Below, one piece after another: positions 62,833-64,000 of a DNA stretch of 64,000 nucleotides (positions within the stretch are counted from its first letter, which is position 1; each line of letters starts with the position of its first letter). Made by a program: the position numbers and the translations under genes. The DNA is from WM-3-3 sp041660045. Its GTDB lineage: Bacteria; Pseudomonadota; Gammaproteobacteria; Methylococcales; Methylomonadaceae. The notes beneath the pieces are model-generated. The model was given only the letters and a program-made list of their open reading frames with translations. It was not told the origin of the DNA and searched no databases. The DNA is taken from NCBI GenBank assembly GCA_041660045.1, contig JBAZXA010000007.1, forward strand, positions 149,403 to 213,402, read 5' to 3'.

Positions 62833-63773
62833 TCGTAGTAACCGGTGGGGCTGGATTTATCGGCAGTAATTTAATACATGCGCTAAATTTAACTGGCGAG
62901 CGGAATATCCTCTTAGTGGATGATTTAAGCAATGGCAGGAAAATGCAGAACATAGCAGACCTGGATATAGCCAATTACATGGACAAAAGGGATTTTCTAG
63001 AAAAAACTCAAGTACCAGGGTTTTTAGGAGATGTGACTGCGGTGTTCCATCAAGGGGCCTGTTCAGCAACTACGGAGTGGGATGGACGCTATGTTATGCA
63101 AAATAATTATGATTATTCGGTAGAGTTGTTGCATTGGTGTCTGGAAAAAGAAGCGGCATTTATATACGCCTCTTCAGCATCGGTGTATGGGCAAGGTAAA
63201 AATGGCTTCAGGGTGGAGCGCGGTTGTGAGTTACCGATTAATATGTATGCCTACTCCAAGTTCCAGTTTGACCAATATGTAAGACAATTAAAAGTTAAAC
63301 CTAAAAGCCAAATAGTTGGTTTACGCTATTTTAATGTCTATGGTCCTAGAGAGCAGCATAAAGGCGCTATGAGTAGTACGGCTTTCCATTTTAATCAGCA
63401 GGTCATTCAGCAGCAATGCGCAAATCTATTTGCGGGTACTGAGGGTATTGCCAATGGTGAGCAAAAACGTGATTTTATCCATGTGGATGATGTCGTGAAG
63501 GTAAATTTATGGTTTCTTAGCCACCCAGAGAACAGTGGTATATATAATTTGGGTACGGGCCGGGCTGAAACCTTTAACGCCATTGCGCAGGCTGTCATTA
63601 AATGGCATAAACAAGGTGATATTAAATACATTCCCTTTCCAGAGCATTTAAAAGGCGCTTACCAAAATTATACCCAAGCTGATATTTCAAGCTTGAGGGA
63701 AATTGGCTATCAAGATGAGTTTTTAACTGTGGCTCAAGGCGTAGAGAGATACATGGCATGGCTTAACCAATAA
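62829..63773 (+). CDS. hldD: ADP-L-glycero-D-manno-heptose-6-epimerase
   Basis: HldD epimerises ADP-heptose at C6, the last step of the precursor pathway. The 314-residue short-chain epimerase has the NADP loop GGAGFIGSN (6-14), the catalytic Y140-x3-K144, and GLRYFNVYGPRE. It overlaps hldE through ATGA. A 7-bp AT-rich inverted repeat (63771-63793) spans its stop. It ends the heptose group, and the next element is the rRNA promoter. Confidence 0.97.
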   Translation: MIVVTGGAGFIGSNLIHALNLTGERNILLVDDLSNGRKMQNIADLDIANYMDKRDFLEKTQVPGFLGDVTAVFHQGACSATTEWDGRYVMQNNYDYSVELLHWCLEKEAAFIYASSASVYGQGKNGFRVERGCELPINMYAYSKFQFDQYVRQLKVKPKSQIVGLRYFNVYGPREQHKGAMSSTAFHFNQQVIQQQCANLFAGTEGIANGEQKRDFIHVDDVVKVNLWFLSHPENSGIYNLGTGRAETFNAIAQAVIKWHKQGDIKYIPFPEHLKGAYQNYTQADISSLREIGYQDEFLTVAQGVERYMAWLNQ

Positions 63774-63858
63774 CTATAATTAATAGATAGTTAGGGTTGA
63801 GCAAAAGAAATTAGAATTACTGATTTGTGTCACTTACAAATTTCTTGTAAAAAAGTAA

Positions 63859-63886
63859 TTGACACAAAAATCAAAAGCTGTAGAAT
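63859..63886 (+). promoter_or_regulatory. Ribosomal RNA operon promoter
   Basis: TTGACA (63859-63864), 16-base spacer, TAGAAT (63881-63886), preceded by an A/T-rich UP-like stretch. It directly precedes a leader with boxA, so it is the rrn promoter. A 16-base spacer and near-consensus boxes are typical of rrn P1. A GC-rich discriminator (GGACTCGGCGGGG) follows, as expected for stringent control. Confidence 0.85.
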
Positions 63887-64000
63887 AGTTGGACTCGGCG
63901 GGGCTGAAGTTGAAGCCCCGGGCTCTTTAACAGGACGACCAAAATAATTTGTGTGGGTGCTTGCGGGTTTGGCCATTGGGCCGGACAAATGCCGGGCAGG
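63887..64000 (+). other. rRNA operon leader with boxB-like hairpin and boxA
   Basis: A 7-bp hairpin CGGGGCT-N8-AGCCCCG (63899-63920) is followed at once by boxA GGCTCTTTAACA (63921-63932) and by the leader block AATTTGTGTGGGTGC, as found before 16S rRNA in gammaproteobacteria. These are antitermination signals for the Nus complex. The 16S gene itself would begin beyond the right edge of the window. Confidence 0.85.

Overview
The window is chromosomal DNA of a gammaproteobacterium of moderate to low GC. The conserved blocks are typical of that class: tsaD divergent from rpsU-yqeY-dnaG-rpoD-tRNA-Ile2, guaB-guaA, uvrB beside a tRNA, and gmhA-hldE-hldD for lipopolysaccharide heptose. Recycling of S-adenosylhomocysteine through ahcY (metK-ahcY-metF) and a cluster of exported copper- and iron-site proteins suggest a methylotroph or methanotroph of the Methylococcales type. 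That assignment is inference: no methane or methanol oxidation gene lies in the window. I see no intact mobile element, CRISPR array or prophage.

Layout. 0-4 kb: 5' part of thrS, tRNA-Val, uvrB, a small phosphoesterase and a VOC protein. 4.7-17.6 kb: a full chemosensory cluster on the + strand: membrane MCP, CheY, STAS protein, CheA, a small ORF, a 1360-residue poly-HAMP MCP, CheW, CheR, CheD, CheB. Between cheW and cheR lie decayed tandem copies of the MCP-tail/cheW segment. 18-21 kb: an LpxH-like phosphoesterase preceded by a possible structured RNA, the lysophospholipid transporter lplT, and a TetR-cupin pair with matching operators. 21-29.5 kb: tsaD, the macromolecular synthesis operon, tRNA-Ile2, metK and ahcY. 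29.5-40.8 kb: metF, bioA, rsmE, a CPBP protease, yajQ, a LysM-FecR protein paired with a CHASE2-PAS-GGDEF-EAL protein, cca and a TSUP permease. 40.9-51.6 kb: an HbpS-like protein, guaB, guaA, an O-acyltransferase, tadA, mltF and pgi.

51.8-54.9 kb holds four + strand genes of exported or membrane proteins: a C-terminally anchored periplasmic protein, a type-1 copper cupredoxin with a Met/His-rich N-terminus, a polytopic membrane protein, and a Tat-exported superoxide-reductase-like iron protein. This is the best candidate for a poorly described system. 55-63.8 kb makes and exports lipopolysaccharide: two glycosyltransferases, a methyltransferase, an O-antigen-ligase-like protein, MsbA and the heptose genes. 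The window ends inside the leader of a ribosomal RNA operon, with its promoter, a boxB-like hairpin and boxA.

The chemosensory cluster has two unusual receptor and kinase features. The first MCP carries a CheZ-like D-x3-Q motif and a CheZ-tail-like helix next to cheY, and no cheZ gene is present. CheA contains two tandem MshEN-like motifs of the kind that bind cyclic di-GMP.
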